A DNA stretch of 64,000 nucleotides from UPXZ01 sp049840795 (GTDB taxonomy: Bacteria > Bacteroidota > Bacteroidia > Bacteroidales > Paludibacteraceae), in NCBI GenBank assembly GCA_049840795.1, contig JASGJK010000009.1:62001-126000 (forward strand), given 5' to 3'. The position numbers and the translations under genes are program-made. This document shows positions 45,954 through 54,919 of this stretch, piece after piece (the stretch's first letter is position 1; each line of letters starts with the position of its first letter). The notes beneath the pieces are model-generated. The model was not told where the DNA came from, did not search any database, and worked only from the letters and a program-made list of their open reading frames with translations.

Positions 45954-46233
45954 AGAACTTGATCCGCTACTTCATTCTGAACTCAGGCTGGCTGTGATGT
46001 CTATTTTAATATCGGTTGAGAGTGCCGATTTTGTATATATCAAAGAGCAAACCAAAGCCACAGCCGGTAATTTGAGTGTTCAGATAGATAAACTGAGCGA
46101 GGCAGGTTATATAGAAGTAGAGCGTGGATTTCTCGGAAAAAGAACTCGTACTGTGTGTAAAATGACCACTAAAGGTGCCGAAGCATTTAAAAACTACGTA
46201 GAAGCGCTTAAAGGATATCTTAATTTGATGTGA
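45946..46233 (+). CDS. Winged-helix transcriptional regulator
   Basis: 95 residues, a single winged-helix domain (HTH_34 type). LDPLLHSELRLAVMSILISV is the first helix pair, IKEQTKATAGNLSVQIDKLSEAGYI the recognition segment, and GFLGKRTRTVCKMTTKGAEA the wing. Small regulators of this family act as dimers with MarR-like geometry. Probably regulates its own operon with the upstream membrane protein. Confidence 0.82.
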   Translation: MFKELDPLLHSELRLAVMSILISVESADFVYIKEQTKATAGNLSVQIDKLSEAGYIEVERGFLGKRTRTVCKMTTKGAEAFKNYVEALKGYLNLM

Positions 46234-46483
46234 TTTTTCATAAGGATAAACTCATTCCCGCATTTTTGTCATTCACATCTCATTTTTTAGTTTTCAAGAA
46301 AATAAAATTTTAGTAAATATTTCTGTGATTCTAATTTTGTGTTACGATATTACTTTTTCAAAAACAAATGAATTAATTATTTCGTTTTTAAAACCAAGTG
46401 CAAAATATTATCGTCTAATGTAATATTAATGTGACATTTTCGTCATAAGTTTAAATGTAATTTCAACATTAAAAAAAGTCTAT

Positions 46484-49070
46484 ATGAAACACCTTGTTTT
46501 ATGTACATTGTTGTTTTTGTCGATGGCCGTAACGGGACAAAAACAAAGTTTAACCGTAAAATTTACCGATGTGCCAAGCAACGATGGTAGATTATCTGTT
46601 TTGCTTTTCAAAGGAAAAGACGGGTTTACAAATCAAAAACCGTTTGAAACAAAATCGCTTGATGTTGAGAATTTCTCTTCGACGTGGAAATTGGATTCTA
46701 TCCCGCAAGGAGAATATATTATTTATGCCTTTCATGATGAGAATGTGAATGGAAAAATGGATGTGTCCGAAACAGGTATGCCGGACGAAGCTTTTGCTTT
46801 TTCTAACAATGTGCAACCTAAAATGGGACCTCCAAATCCGGATGAAATGCTTTTTACCATTAAAGAAAATGAGAATGCAACACAAAACATCAAAATGATA
46901 TTTATGGGAATGAAAGACCAAGGTGATAAAGGAAGTTGAGGTTGTAGGTAATAAAAAACAGTTTGTAAAGGTAGATGCTGATAAAACAACGTATCAGGTG
47001 AGAGACAATACTGCTCTTTCTACCGGCTCAATGCGCGACGCCGTGAGGAAACTTCCGGGTGTGGTGTTGAGCCCATCGGGCGATTTGAACCTGAACGGAA
47101 AAGCAGTCAGTATTTACATTGACGGTGTTCCAAGCAGTTTATCGGGGTCAGATTTGAAAACCTATTTGCAAAGCATTCCGGCAACCAACATCGAAAAAAT
47201 TGAATTGGTTGAAAATCCGGGCGCCTCATACGAAGCAAACGCTAGCGGCGCCGTAGTAAATATTGTTACCCGAGGAATTGCTACACAAGATATCAGCGGT
47301 ACGTTGAACTTACATTACGGCACAAGCAATAATAATAAGTTTTCTCCTTCACTGATGCTTATCGGTAGAAAAAATAAAGTAAACTGGCAATTACAAACCG
47401 GATATAATTGGCATCAAATGCAGCAGGAAAATACGGCAGACCAAACATTTTATTCGTTTGAACCCGATGTGAATTTTACGCACAATTCGGGAAAAGAACA
47501 CTTAACGCGAAATTTCTATTTTCGCCCGATGGTTAACTTAAGACTCTCAGAAAATTCCTATATCGTTTTTAATTATAATCTAAATGCGTCTAATGACCAA
47601 CACAACACACGGTCTGATAATTTTACCACCAATTTAGATAAAATTGCCGGATACGAAAAAAACATTAATTACAAAAATGATTTTCAGAATCCGGAGAAGA
47701 ACACAAACAATGAGTTTGTGATTAAATATAAGACAATGCTTGATTCGCTCGGAAAATCGTTGCAAATTACAGGATATTACTCAAACTTCAACAAAAGTGG
47801 TTTGGGAAAATCAACTCAAAGAGACGTAGCAACTTCCAAATCAATATACAATATCAGTAGTAACGATCTGAATTTGAATAATGCTTACGGAAAGTTTGAT
47901 TTTGAATTTCCTTTCAAATTTGCAAATATCACCACCGGTGCCAAATACAATATTGTGAGTGCTACTAATAATGGAAGATACAATTACGGAACAGAATCTT
48001 CGTCAATTTTAACGAGTCCGGTATATACCTCGGGAATCAATTTTGATTATAACGAACAAAATTTAGCCGCTTATGCCGAAGCACGCAGAAAATTAGGAAA
48101 CTTATCCGCTACGCTGGGCGTGCGTTTTGAAAATTTGCGGTACAAAAGCCACAGTGTATCAGTCAAGGATACTACTATTGAAGATAGGTTAACAAATATT
48201 TTTCCCACAGTGAATTTGCTTTACCAGTTTAATCCGCAAGTCAATGTTTCAGCAAGATACTCCAGAAAAATATCAATGCCCGCATATAGTCAGTTAGACC
48301 CCAATGTGAACGGATATTTAGATACTTATACAAATGCGTCCGGTAATCAGTCGTTGAAGCCAAATTTCTTCGACAACTATTCGATTAATCTTTCGGCATT
48401 CAATTATGCTTCGTTGGGAGGTTACTTACGGTATTCAAAAAATATCAGTTTATTGGCTACAGAGGCAGAGCCCAATTCACTAAATTCAAGAATGACTTCT
48501 GTGGATTACGAAAATATTAAGATGTACGGAGCTTATGTAGCTTTGCCCGTTCCATTCGGGATGTTTACAAAAGGAATGGCATTTTTCAAGCAGCCGATGA
48601 ATCCTGAAAAAATGAGTTATGCTTATGTGTATCTTGCTTGTAACTTTAATGATATCAAAGATTATCCGTATCCGGTAGGGACAAGTGGTAAACCTCTGTG
48701 GATGTTTAATTTGAATACACACATTGTGTTGCCGCTCAAACTGTCATTGGATGCTAACTGGTTTCATATGTTCAAAGGAAATTTCCAAATTTATACACTT
48801 CAAAAACCAATGAATTTTTGGATGGTTGATTTGACTCGCAAGTTTATGAATGATCGACTGGAAGTAACTGTTGAAGCATCGCGCAATGTGGTTCAAAACG
48901 TAGCGTTTGATGTGCCAAATATCAAAACACATTTTACCGAAAGTTATGATGGCACTACATTCTGGTTCAAATTATCGTACCGTTTCGGTAAATTCCAAAG
49001 CAAGGAAGAAACTCAGATAGACGTAGAAAAGAAACAAGTAGAAGGAGGAGGAATTAATTTACGTAATTAA
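46484..49070 (+). CDS. DUF2141 domain plus TonB-type plug and outer-membrane barrel (one frameshift)
   Basis: The first frame (46484-46939) has a signal peptide (LVLCTLLFLSMAVTGQ) and a DUF2141 beta-sandwich with PQGEYIIYAFHDENVNGKMD. It stops at GDKGS. The second frame (from 46923) begins without a signal peptide at VEVVGNKKQFVKVDADKTTY, a mid-protein sequence in TonB-plug barrels, and continues through IEKIELVENPGASYEANASG into an OMP_b-brl_3-type barrel ending FWFKLSYRFGKF. Removing one G at 46922-46923 joins them as KDQVIKEVEVVG, giving about 862 residues. I read it as one gene in which DUF2141 replaces the usual CarboxypepD_reg domain. Substrate unknown. Confidence 0.75.
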
Positions 49071-49091
49071 CTTATAGTACACATTCAGTTG

Positions 49092-49124
49092 AAAAGGACG
49101 GTTGTTGAAGCCGTCCTTTTAAAC
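49092..49124 (+). terminator. Terminator of the TonB-type gene
   Basis: AAAAGGACGG (49092-49101) pairs with CCGTCCTTTT (49111-49120). Confidence 0.8.
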
Positions 49125-49128
49125 TAAA

Positions 49129-49160
49129 AAAATCCTGAGTTTATAATGGCTCAGGATTTT
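49129..49160 (-). terminator. Terminator of pyk
   Basis: AAAATCCTGAG (49129-49139) and CTCAGGATTTT (49150-49160) form a perfect stem just beyond the pyk stop codon. Confidence 0.8.
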
Positions 49161-49163
49161 TAT

Positions 49164-50612
49164 TTATTTAGAAAGCGTATAATTATCTATTTCGGAAAGT
49201 AGTGTTTGGGCGGTATTGATTTCGAGAAAGGTAGTACCGTAGCCACCGCTGATGGGACCACTCAAATAACAGAGTTTGTCTTCCGGTAAAATAATTTGTC
49301 GTTCTATCAAATTTCTCAGCAGAGTGATGAAATACGTTTTCTCATTACCAACCAATTCATCTTTGTAGAAAGAATAAATACCGTAAGAGAGCGCCAACTC
49401 GCGCGATGCCTGCTCTTTGTAACAAAAAGCGATAATCGGGTCGGTTCCGCGATAGGAAGCCAGATAACGAGCAGTTAAACCACTGAATGTGTCGGTGATT
49501 ATAGCTGCTACATCAATGTGTTTACCGGCTTGTACTGCGGCATGCGCCAAAAAAGAGGTTGCGTCTCCTTCTTTAAATTCTATCGGAATATCGTTTTCGG
49601 GCATTTTGGTTTTTTCTGCTTCTTGTGCAATTTTTGCCATCGTACGAACAGCCTCTACCGGATATTTTCCGTAAGCTGTTTCACCACTTAACATCAGGGC
49701 ATCGGTACGATAATAAATGGCGTTGGCAATATCATTCACTTCGGCGCGCGTCGGACGCGGGTTTTCAATCATCGAGTGAAGCATCTGTGTGGCAACAATT
49801 ACCGGTTTGTGCGCTTTTACACATTTTCGAATTAGTTTCCGTTGAATACCCGGAATGCGTTCCTGTGGAACTTCAATCCCTAAGTCGCCGCGTGCCACCA
49901 TCAATCCATACGAATGTTGGATGATTTCGTCGATATTGTCCACTCCTTCCTGATTTTCGATTTTTGAGATAATCTTAATCGAACTATTGTGCTTGTCCAA
50001 TATTTCCTGGATGTCAGACAGATCTTGTTTTGAACGCACAAACGAGTGTGCTATAAAGTCAAGATTTTGCTCAATGGCAAATAGTATGTTTTCTTTGTCT
50101 CTTTCGGTCAACGAAGGAAGATTGATGCGTACGCCCGGCACATTTACACTTTTGCGACTGCCAATTTTACCATCGTTAAGTACTTCGCAAACAAGGTATT
50201 CATTCTCTTTATTGATCACCTTTAAGTCGATTTCGCCATCGTCAATTAAAATATCATCACCTATTTTCAAATCGCGCGAGAAGTATTCGTAGTTCACGTG
50301 AATGCACTCGCTTGTCGAAACCAAATTTGCATTTCCGGTCACTTTGATAATATCGCCGGTTTTTAAAACGATGCCGTCATTTTCAGCAATAGTAGTTCGT
50401 ACTTCTGGTCCCTTGGTATCCATAAGTATAGCAATACGTTGGCTCACAGCGCGCACATTGTTTATTATTTTCAGAAATCCTTCACGTTGAAGATGGGCTG
50501 AGTTCATACGCACGACATTCATTCCTTCTTCATAAAGCTGTCTGATAAAATCAACATCACATCGCTTATCACTAATGGTGGCGACTATTTTTGTAAATTT
50601 TTTTTGTTCCAT
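49164..50612 (-). CDS. pyk: Pyruvate kinase
   Basis: 482 residues. It transfers phosphate from phosphoenolpyruvate to ADP. RMNSAHL (Arg and Asn ligands), IAILMDTKGPEVRT, the active-site ISKIENQEGVDN (catalytic Lys), MVARGDLGIEVPQERIPGIQRKLI, KPVIVATQMLHSMIENPRPTRAE and the C-terminal regulatory domain are all present. It follows aroQ on the same strand with a 279-bp gap, so it may have its own promoter. Confidence 0.95.
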   Translation of the reverse strand: MEQKKFTKIVATISDKRCDVDFIRQLYEEGMNVVRMNSAHLQREGFLKIINNVRAVSQRIAILMDTKGPEVRTTIAENDGIVLKTGDIIKVTGNANLVSTSECIHVNYEYFSRDLKIGDDILIDDGEIDLKVINKENEYLVCEVLNDGKIGSRKSVNVPGVRINLPSLTERDKENILFAIEQNLDFIAHSFVRSKQDLSDIQEILDKHNSSIKIISKIENQEGVDNIDEIIQHSYGLMVARGDLGIEVPQERIPGIQRKLIRKCVKAHKPVIVATQMLHSMIENPRPTRAEVNDIANAIYYRTDALMLSGETAYGKYPVEAVRTMAKIAQEAEKTKMPENDIPIEFKEGDATSFLAHAAVQAGKHIDVAAIITDTFSGLTARYLASYRGTDPIIAFCYKEQASRELALSYGIYSFYKDELVGNEKTYFITLLRNLIERQIILPEDKLCYLSGPISGGYGTTFLEINTAQTLLSEIDNYTLSK

Positions 50613-50891
50613 TCTATATTTTGTTTTTTACGTTATTTTGTGTTATACACGTAGGTTATTTGGCGTTATTCCTTTTATTTGCAAAAACGGGAAAAACGCA
50701 ACTGTCGATTCCGACAGTGTTGTCAAAGCAATACGTAAGTTGTGTGTATGTGTATCAGACAGAACTTTGTTTGTTGTTTTAGTTGTCAAAGCTCTTTTTT
50801 GGTTTCTCAGGGCAAGTCGTATTTTCCTTTTACAAAAAACAGTCGGAGCAGTCAACATTCGTCTGTTCCTTGGTCGTACGTTGTACGAGGT
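50613..50891. other. aroQ-pyk spacer
   Basis: 279 bp without a supported gene. CTGTCG-GAAT-CGACAG near 50702-50717 can form a perfect 6-bp hairpin. Its role, for example as an attenuator upstream of pyk, is unknown. Confidence 0.35.
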
Positions 50892-51356
50892 TTAATTTTT
50901 TAAATAATTTGTCGGCAAAAATACCAAAAACATCGAGGCTATTTCAAAACTTTGTAATGCCAGCCAATACGAGTTTAATCCAAAGCCTACAATACATCCT
51001 TTTGCAGCTTCGGACAAAAACGAATGGTGACGATAACTCTCACGCTTGAAAACATTGGAGATATGCACCTCAACCACAGGAGCCGGTACCGAACGTACAG
51101 CATCTGCAATAGCTAAAGAGGTGTGGGTAAAAGCGCCGGCATTCAATATAATTCCATCAAAATGAAACCCTGTCTGATGAATTTTGTCGATAATATTGCC
51201 TTCTGAGTTAGATTGAAAATATTCTAATTCAAAATCTTCAAATTCGTTTTTCAGTTCTTCAAAATAGCTTTCAAAACTTTTATTCCCATAAACTTCCGGC
51301 TCTCTCTTACCCAGCAAGTTCAAATTGGGACCGTTGATAATGACAATTCTTTTCAT
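50892..51356 (-). CDS. aroQ: Type II 3-dehydroquinate dehydratase
   Basis: 154 residues. It converts 3-dehydroquinate to 3-dehydroshikimate. IINGPNLNLLGKREPEVYG carries the catalytic tyrosine, EYFQSNSEGNIIDKIH, GIILNAGAFTHTS and PVVEVHISNVFKRESYRHHSF complete the active site. The C-terminus after SYWLALQSF is about 15 residues longer and more hydrophobic than usual (IASMFLVFLPTNYLKN). Confidence 0.93.
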   Translation of the reverse strand: MKRIVIINGPNLNLLGKREPEVYGNKSFESYFEELKNEFEDFELEYFQSNSEGNIIDKIHQTGFHFDGIILNAGAFTHTSLAIADAVRSVPAPVVEVHISNVFKRESYRHHSFLSEAAKGCIVGFGLNSYWLALQSFEIASMFLVFLPTNYLKN

Positions 51357-51592
51357 ACAAAATTTTTTATTTTTTTAGACAGTCGTCATAAGTAGCTCGT
51401 CATAATTACTTGTTTTAAGATCATTTCCAAATTTGCCAAACTCGTACCGTCAGGTAAAACTTTTGATGATATTAAACATAGTTATTCATTCAGGCGTTTA
51501 ATGAAACGATTTTAATCGCATCGGTTGCATTCGGAAAAAATTAATTAAAGCTACAAAATTAATTAAAATTTTACTTAAACAGATATTAATTC

Positions 51593-51600
51593 TATATTTG
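51593..51600 (+). promoter_or_regulatory. -7 box of the 51.6-kb operon
   Basis: TATATTTG, 19 nt before the ATG at 51619. The region 51357-51592 otherwise holds nothing recognised. Confidence 0.55.
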
Positions 51601-51618
51601 CAATAAAATTATTTGAAT

Positions 51619-52075
51619 ATGCCTTGTTCATCGTCCACTATAAATACTTTTAAGCCCTCTGTACCTAAACGATATATGCTGTTTGTTGCCGGCGTAGTAT
51701 GGCTTTTTGCGGGTTCTATGCTTTTGAACAAGGGCATTGAAATGTTATTGATGTTTCCTGCCGAAATTTGGTGGAAATTATTGTTGAGTATTCCGCTCGG
51801 TATAGCGTTTTATTTGTTTATGTTTTCCAAGATATTCAAAAAGCACTCTGTGCGAATTATAAAATTAACACAAGAACGTCCCTGTTTGTTTTCTTTTTAA
51901 TATTCGGGCGTATTTTATGATGGGTTTAATGATTTCGATGGGGATTTTTCTACGTGCGTCTCAAATTATTTCTTTTCGGTATTTATCCATTTTATATGTA
52001 ACAATGGCTATTCCGCTACTACTGTCTGCGGCTATGTTTTTTATATCAGGTAAAAGGCACTTTAATCAACTCTAA
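51619..52075 (+). CDS. Small multi-pass membrane protein (one frameshift)
   Basis: From ATG 51619 (MPCSSSTINTFKP) the frame has two hydrophobic segments (about 20-38 and 48-68) and ERPCLFSF. It is then interrupted at the TTTTT run 51894-51898. Removing one T continues as NIRAYFMMGLMISMGIFLR and later YVTMAIPLLLSAAMFF, two more membrane helices, ending at 52075. The repaired product is about 151 residues with four helices. Function unknown; the RPCLFSF-N-R-YFMM core appears conserved in related Bacteroidota proteins, as I recall them. Confidence 0.65.
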
Positions 52076-52102
52076 TTTATAAACCTAATAAAATTGCTGA
52101 AT

Positions 52103-52690
52103 ATGAACTATCCGCTTGACCTAATATTTCGAATCACTACTATCGCTAATGATTTTTCAATTCAAGATGCTAATGGTGATAAAGTCGCTTACGTCCGTCA
52201 AAAACTCTTAAAATTAAAAGAAGAAGTACAGGTCTATAAAGACGAAATCCGCGCAGACCTGCGATATACCATCAAAGCAAATAAATGGCTTGATTTTTCC
52301 GCCTCTTATGTATTTTTAGATGCCAATAACCTCACCCTCGGACGGGTAGTGCGTCGGGGATGGAAGTCAATATGGAAATCACACTATGAGATTTACGACA
52401 ATAACGATGTGCAAGATTTCTTAATATCGGAAGAAAACCCTTGGACTAAAATATGGGATTCTATGTTGGGAGATATACCGATATTGAATATTTTTACCGG
52501 CTATTTTTTTCATCCTTCTTATGCCGTAAAACGTCCGGATGGAACCGTAGTGGCTCAGCTAAAAAAGGTAAAGTCTTTCTTCGGACGCCGGTTTGTTATA
52601 AATAAACTGGGAGAATTTAGTGCCGCTGAAGAAAACAGAATTATCCTTTCATTGATGATGATGATATTGCTGGAACGGCAGAGAGGGTAG
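52103..52690 (+). CDS. LURP-one-related protein
   Basis: 195 residues from ATG 52103 (MNYPLDLIFRITTIANDFSI); a TTG-initiated longer form is possible. The sequence alternates strand-like segments: DANGDKVAYVRQKLLKLKEEVQVYKDE, YTIKANKWLDFSASYVFLDA and YAVKRPDGTVVAQLKKVKSFFGRRFVI, matching the twelve-stranded LURP-one barrel with a central helix (LSLMMMILLE). This fold resembles scramblase/Tubby proteins. Role in bacteria unknown. Confidence 0.75.
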   Translation: MNYPLDLIFRITTIANDFSIQDANGDKVAYVRQKLLKLKEEVQVYKDEIRADLRYTIKANKWLDFSASYVFLDANNLTLGRVVRRGWKSIWKSHYEIYDNNDVQDFLISEENPWTKIWDSMLGDIPILNIFTGYFFHPSYAVKRPDGTVVAQLKKVKSFFGRRFVINKLGEFSAAEENRIILSLMMMILLERQRG

Positions 52691-52803
52691 TGCGGTCATT
52701 TTTTACCATATTGCTGTTTCATGAAATTACGTGAACAGAGAAGATACTAAAACACAAAACACAATCCAGCATTCTGCCCTGCGGAATATAGATTTGAAGA
52801 AAT

Positions 52804-53868
52804 ATGTCGCGTTTCGAGAAAAAAAGAAAAGAAGACATCGGTTTGTCGCCTTACGCAATGGTTTTTCGTGGTCGGAAAAAGACCGAAAAAACCGTTGTAA
52901 GAACCATTGATTTTAATCCGGAATATGTACACGAGATGGAAATCAAGTCCATTGACAAATTAGCCGAATTTAAAAACAAAAACAGTATTACCTGGCTTAA
53001 TATTGATGGATTAGACAATGTTCCGTTGATGGAAAAGTTAGCCAATGTGTTTAATATCAATGTGGATGTAATGTCGAATATTATGAATCCGGCATTACGC
53101 CCAACAACAAGAGAGTTCGAAAACGGCATTTTTGCAACTCTGAAAATGATAGAACCAAATCAAAACACAGGGCGCCTTACGGTTGAAAATCTCAGCATAG
53201 TGGTTACTGAAGATGTCATTATCTCTTTTCAGGAAGAAAAAGGAGATGTGTTTGATCCCGTAAGAGAACGAATTCGGAAACATAGAAACAAAATACGCAC
53301 TGCCGGTCCCGATTATTTGGCATTTGCGTTGCTCGATATTGTGGTGGACAATTATATTTACGTTGTAGGCACACTTGGAGAAAGAATTGAAAATTTGGAA
53401 GACAAAATGTCAACAAATCCCTCCAAACAGTTGTTAGAGCTAATCAATACGTACAAACAAGAGCTGAATTTGCTGCGTAAGCACGTTAAACCGGCAAAAG
53501 AGATGATTCTGAATCTGGCAAAAATGGAATCGGAGTATATCCATTCAGAAAACAAGGAAAATTTCAAAGAACTTCAGGATAACATTAATGAAGCCAGTGA
53601 ATTAACCGATAGCTATCGCGAAATGTTGTATGATATTTTGAATATTTATCATACTTCGGCAACTACCCGCTTGAACGATATAATGAAAGTACTCACTATT
53701 ATTTCGGTGATTTTTATTCCACTGACGTTTATTGTAGGAGTATATGGAACAAACTTTAGGTATCTTCCGGAATTAGAATGGAAATATGGATACTTCATTA
53801 TGTGGGGAATAATGGTCGTAGTTGCCTTGTTTATGATTTGGTATTTCAAACGAAAAAAATGGTTCTGA
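52804..53868 (+). CDS. corA: CorA-family divalent metal transporter (GTN instead of GMN)
   Basis: 354 residues. A large cytoplasmic alpha/beta domain (VTEDVIISFQEE) and long stalk helices lead to two C-terminal membrane helices (about 295-313 and 328-347). The loop motif that is nearly always GMN in CorA reads G315-T316-N317 (YGTNF), followed by the normal acidic loop (PELEWKYGY). The codon is ACA, two changes from ATG, so this is not a single sequencing error. The GMN motif forms the ion-selectivity entrance, so selectivity may be altered; the sequence alone does not show the substrate. Confidence 0.85.
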   Translation: MSRFEKKRKEDIGLSPYAMVFRGRKKTEKTVVRTIDFNPEYVHEMEIKSIDKLAEFKNKNSITWLNIDGLDNVPLMEKLANVFNINVDVMSNIMNPALRPTTREFENGIFATLKMIEPNQNTGRLTVENLSIVVTEDVIISFQEEKGDVFDPVRERIRKHRNKIRTAGPDYLAFALLDIVVDNYIYVVGTLGERIENLEDKMSTNPSKQLLELINTYKQELNLLRKHVKPAKEMILNLAKMESEYIHSENKENFKELQDNINEASELTDSYREMLYDILNIYHTSATTRLNDIMKVLTIISVIFIPLTFIVGVYGTNFRYLPELEWKYGYFIMWGIMVVVALFMIWYFKRKKWF

Positions 53869-53935
53869 GCTGAGCATAAAGTGGCGTTTTACGACGAATG
53901 TTTGTTGCCTGTGGCTCATTGATAAATATAAATAA

Positions 53936-54862
53936 ATGATACCCAATAAAATAGGATATACAGAATTATTAGCAATCAATTTAAGGGAAATAGCCGAATT
54001 TATCGACTGGAAGTTTTTCTTTCATGCGTGGCGTCTGACCGGAAAATATGATGATATTGCTACGGCGTGTGATTGTGCTTCGTGTAAAATGGGCTGGCTA
54101 CTTAAATTTGATGAAAAAGATAGACCCAAAGCCGAAGAAGCCTTGAAACTCTACAAGGATGCAATAGATATGTTACAAGAAATCTTTGATGGAACTCTTT
54201 TGCAGATAAATGCAGTGATTCACTTAGGAGCTGCACGTGCCGCTGACGACAATATATATTTTAAAACGTCCGACGATGAGATTGTTCTCCCAACACTTCG
54301 CCAACAACATCCATCGTCCGATGGCTTTTGTTATTCCCTTGCCGATTTCATCGGAGAAAAAGATGATTATGCCGGTGCTTTTGCCACTACCGTACAAGGA
54401 GCGGAGCAACTTGCCGAAATATTTCAAAAGGAGGATGATGTTTACCGTTCTATTTTGATAAAAACGTTAGCTGACCGATTAGCTGAGGCGGCTGCCGAAT
54501 GGCTTCATTATAAAGTAAGAAAAATTTATTGGGGATACGCCGAGGATGAAAACCTGTCAATCTCAGATATGTTGAAAACTCGCTTTTTGGGTATTCGCCC
54601 CGCCGTAGGATACCCATCTTTACCCGATCAGTCCATTATATTTGAATTAGACAAAATACTCCATTTTAACCAAATAGGAATAAGCCTTACAGAAAACGGT
54701 GCTATGTTTCCCAATGCTTCTGTTTGCGGGATTTATATTTCACACCCCAAATCAAAGTATTTTATGATAGGAAAAATTGACGAAACACAACTACAAGATT
54801 ACGCTCGCAGAAGAGGGAAAACCGCTTCGGATATAAAGAAATGGCTTGCCTCTAATTTATAA
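53936..54862 (+). CDS. Stand-alone MetH reactivation (AdoMet-binding) domain protein
   Basis: 308 residues. The C-terminal part carries the activation-domain signature: GIRPAVGYPSLPDQ, ISLTENGAMFPNASVCGIYISHP, SKYFMIGKI and DYARRRGKTASDI. In MetH this domain binds AdoMet and reductively remethylates oxidised cobalamin. Here it is a separate protein without the methyltransferase, folate or cobalamin modules. The first 60 residues (IDWKFFFHAWRLTGKYDDIA) also match the start of that domain. It probably acts on a separate MetH core, which is outside the window. No cobalamin riboswitch is seen in its 67-bp upstream gap. Confidence 0.85.
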   Translation: MIPNKIGYTELLAINLREIAEFIDWKFFFHAWRLTGKYDDIATACDCASCKMGWLLKFDEKDRPKAEEALKLYKDAIDMLQEIFDGTLLQINAVIHLGAARAADDNIYFKTSDDEIVLPTLRQQHPSSDGFCYSLADFIGEKDDYAGAFATTVQGAEQLAEIFQKEDDVYRSILIKTLADRLAEAAAEWLHYKVRKIYWGYAEDENLSISDMLKTRFLGIRPAVGYPSLPDQSIIFELDKILHFNQIGISLTENGAMFPNASVCGIYISHPKSKYFMIGKIDETQLQDYARRRGKTASDIKKWLASNL

Positions 54863-54919
54863 AAATATCGACCTTTTTTCGTTTTCTGTCAGCGTAATGC
54901 TTGAAAAATAAAAGATACG

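Noticed and set aside
50643..50858. 71- and 106-codon frames in the aroQ-pyk spacer
   Set aside because: Overlapping frames on both strands with no homology features.
53869..53935. Cobalamin riboswitch before the MetH activation-domain gene
   Set aside because: The gap is only 67 bp and no B12-box-like sequence is visible.
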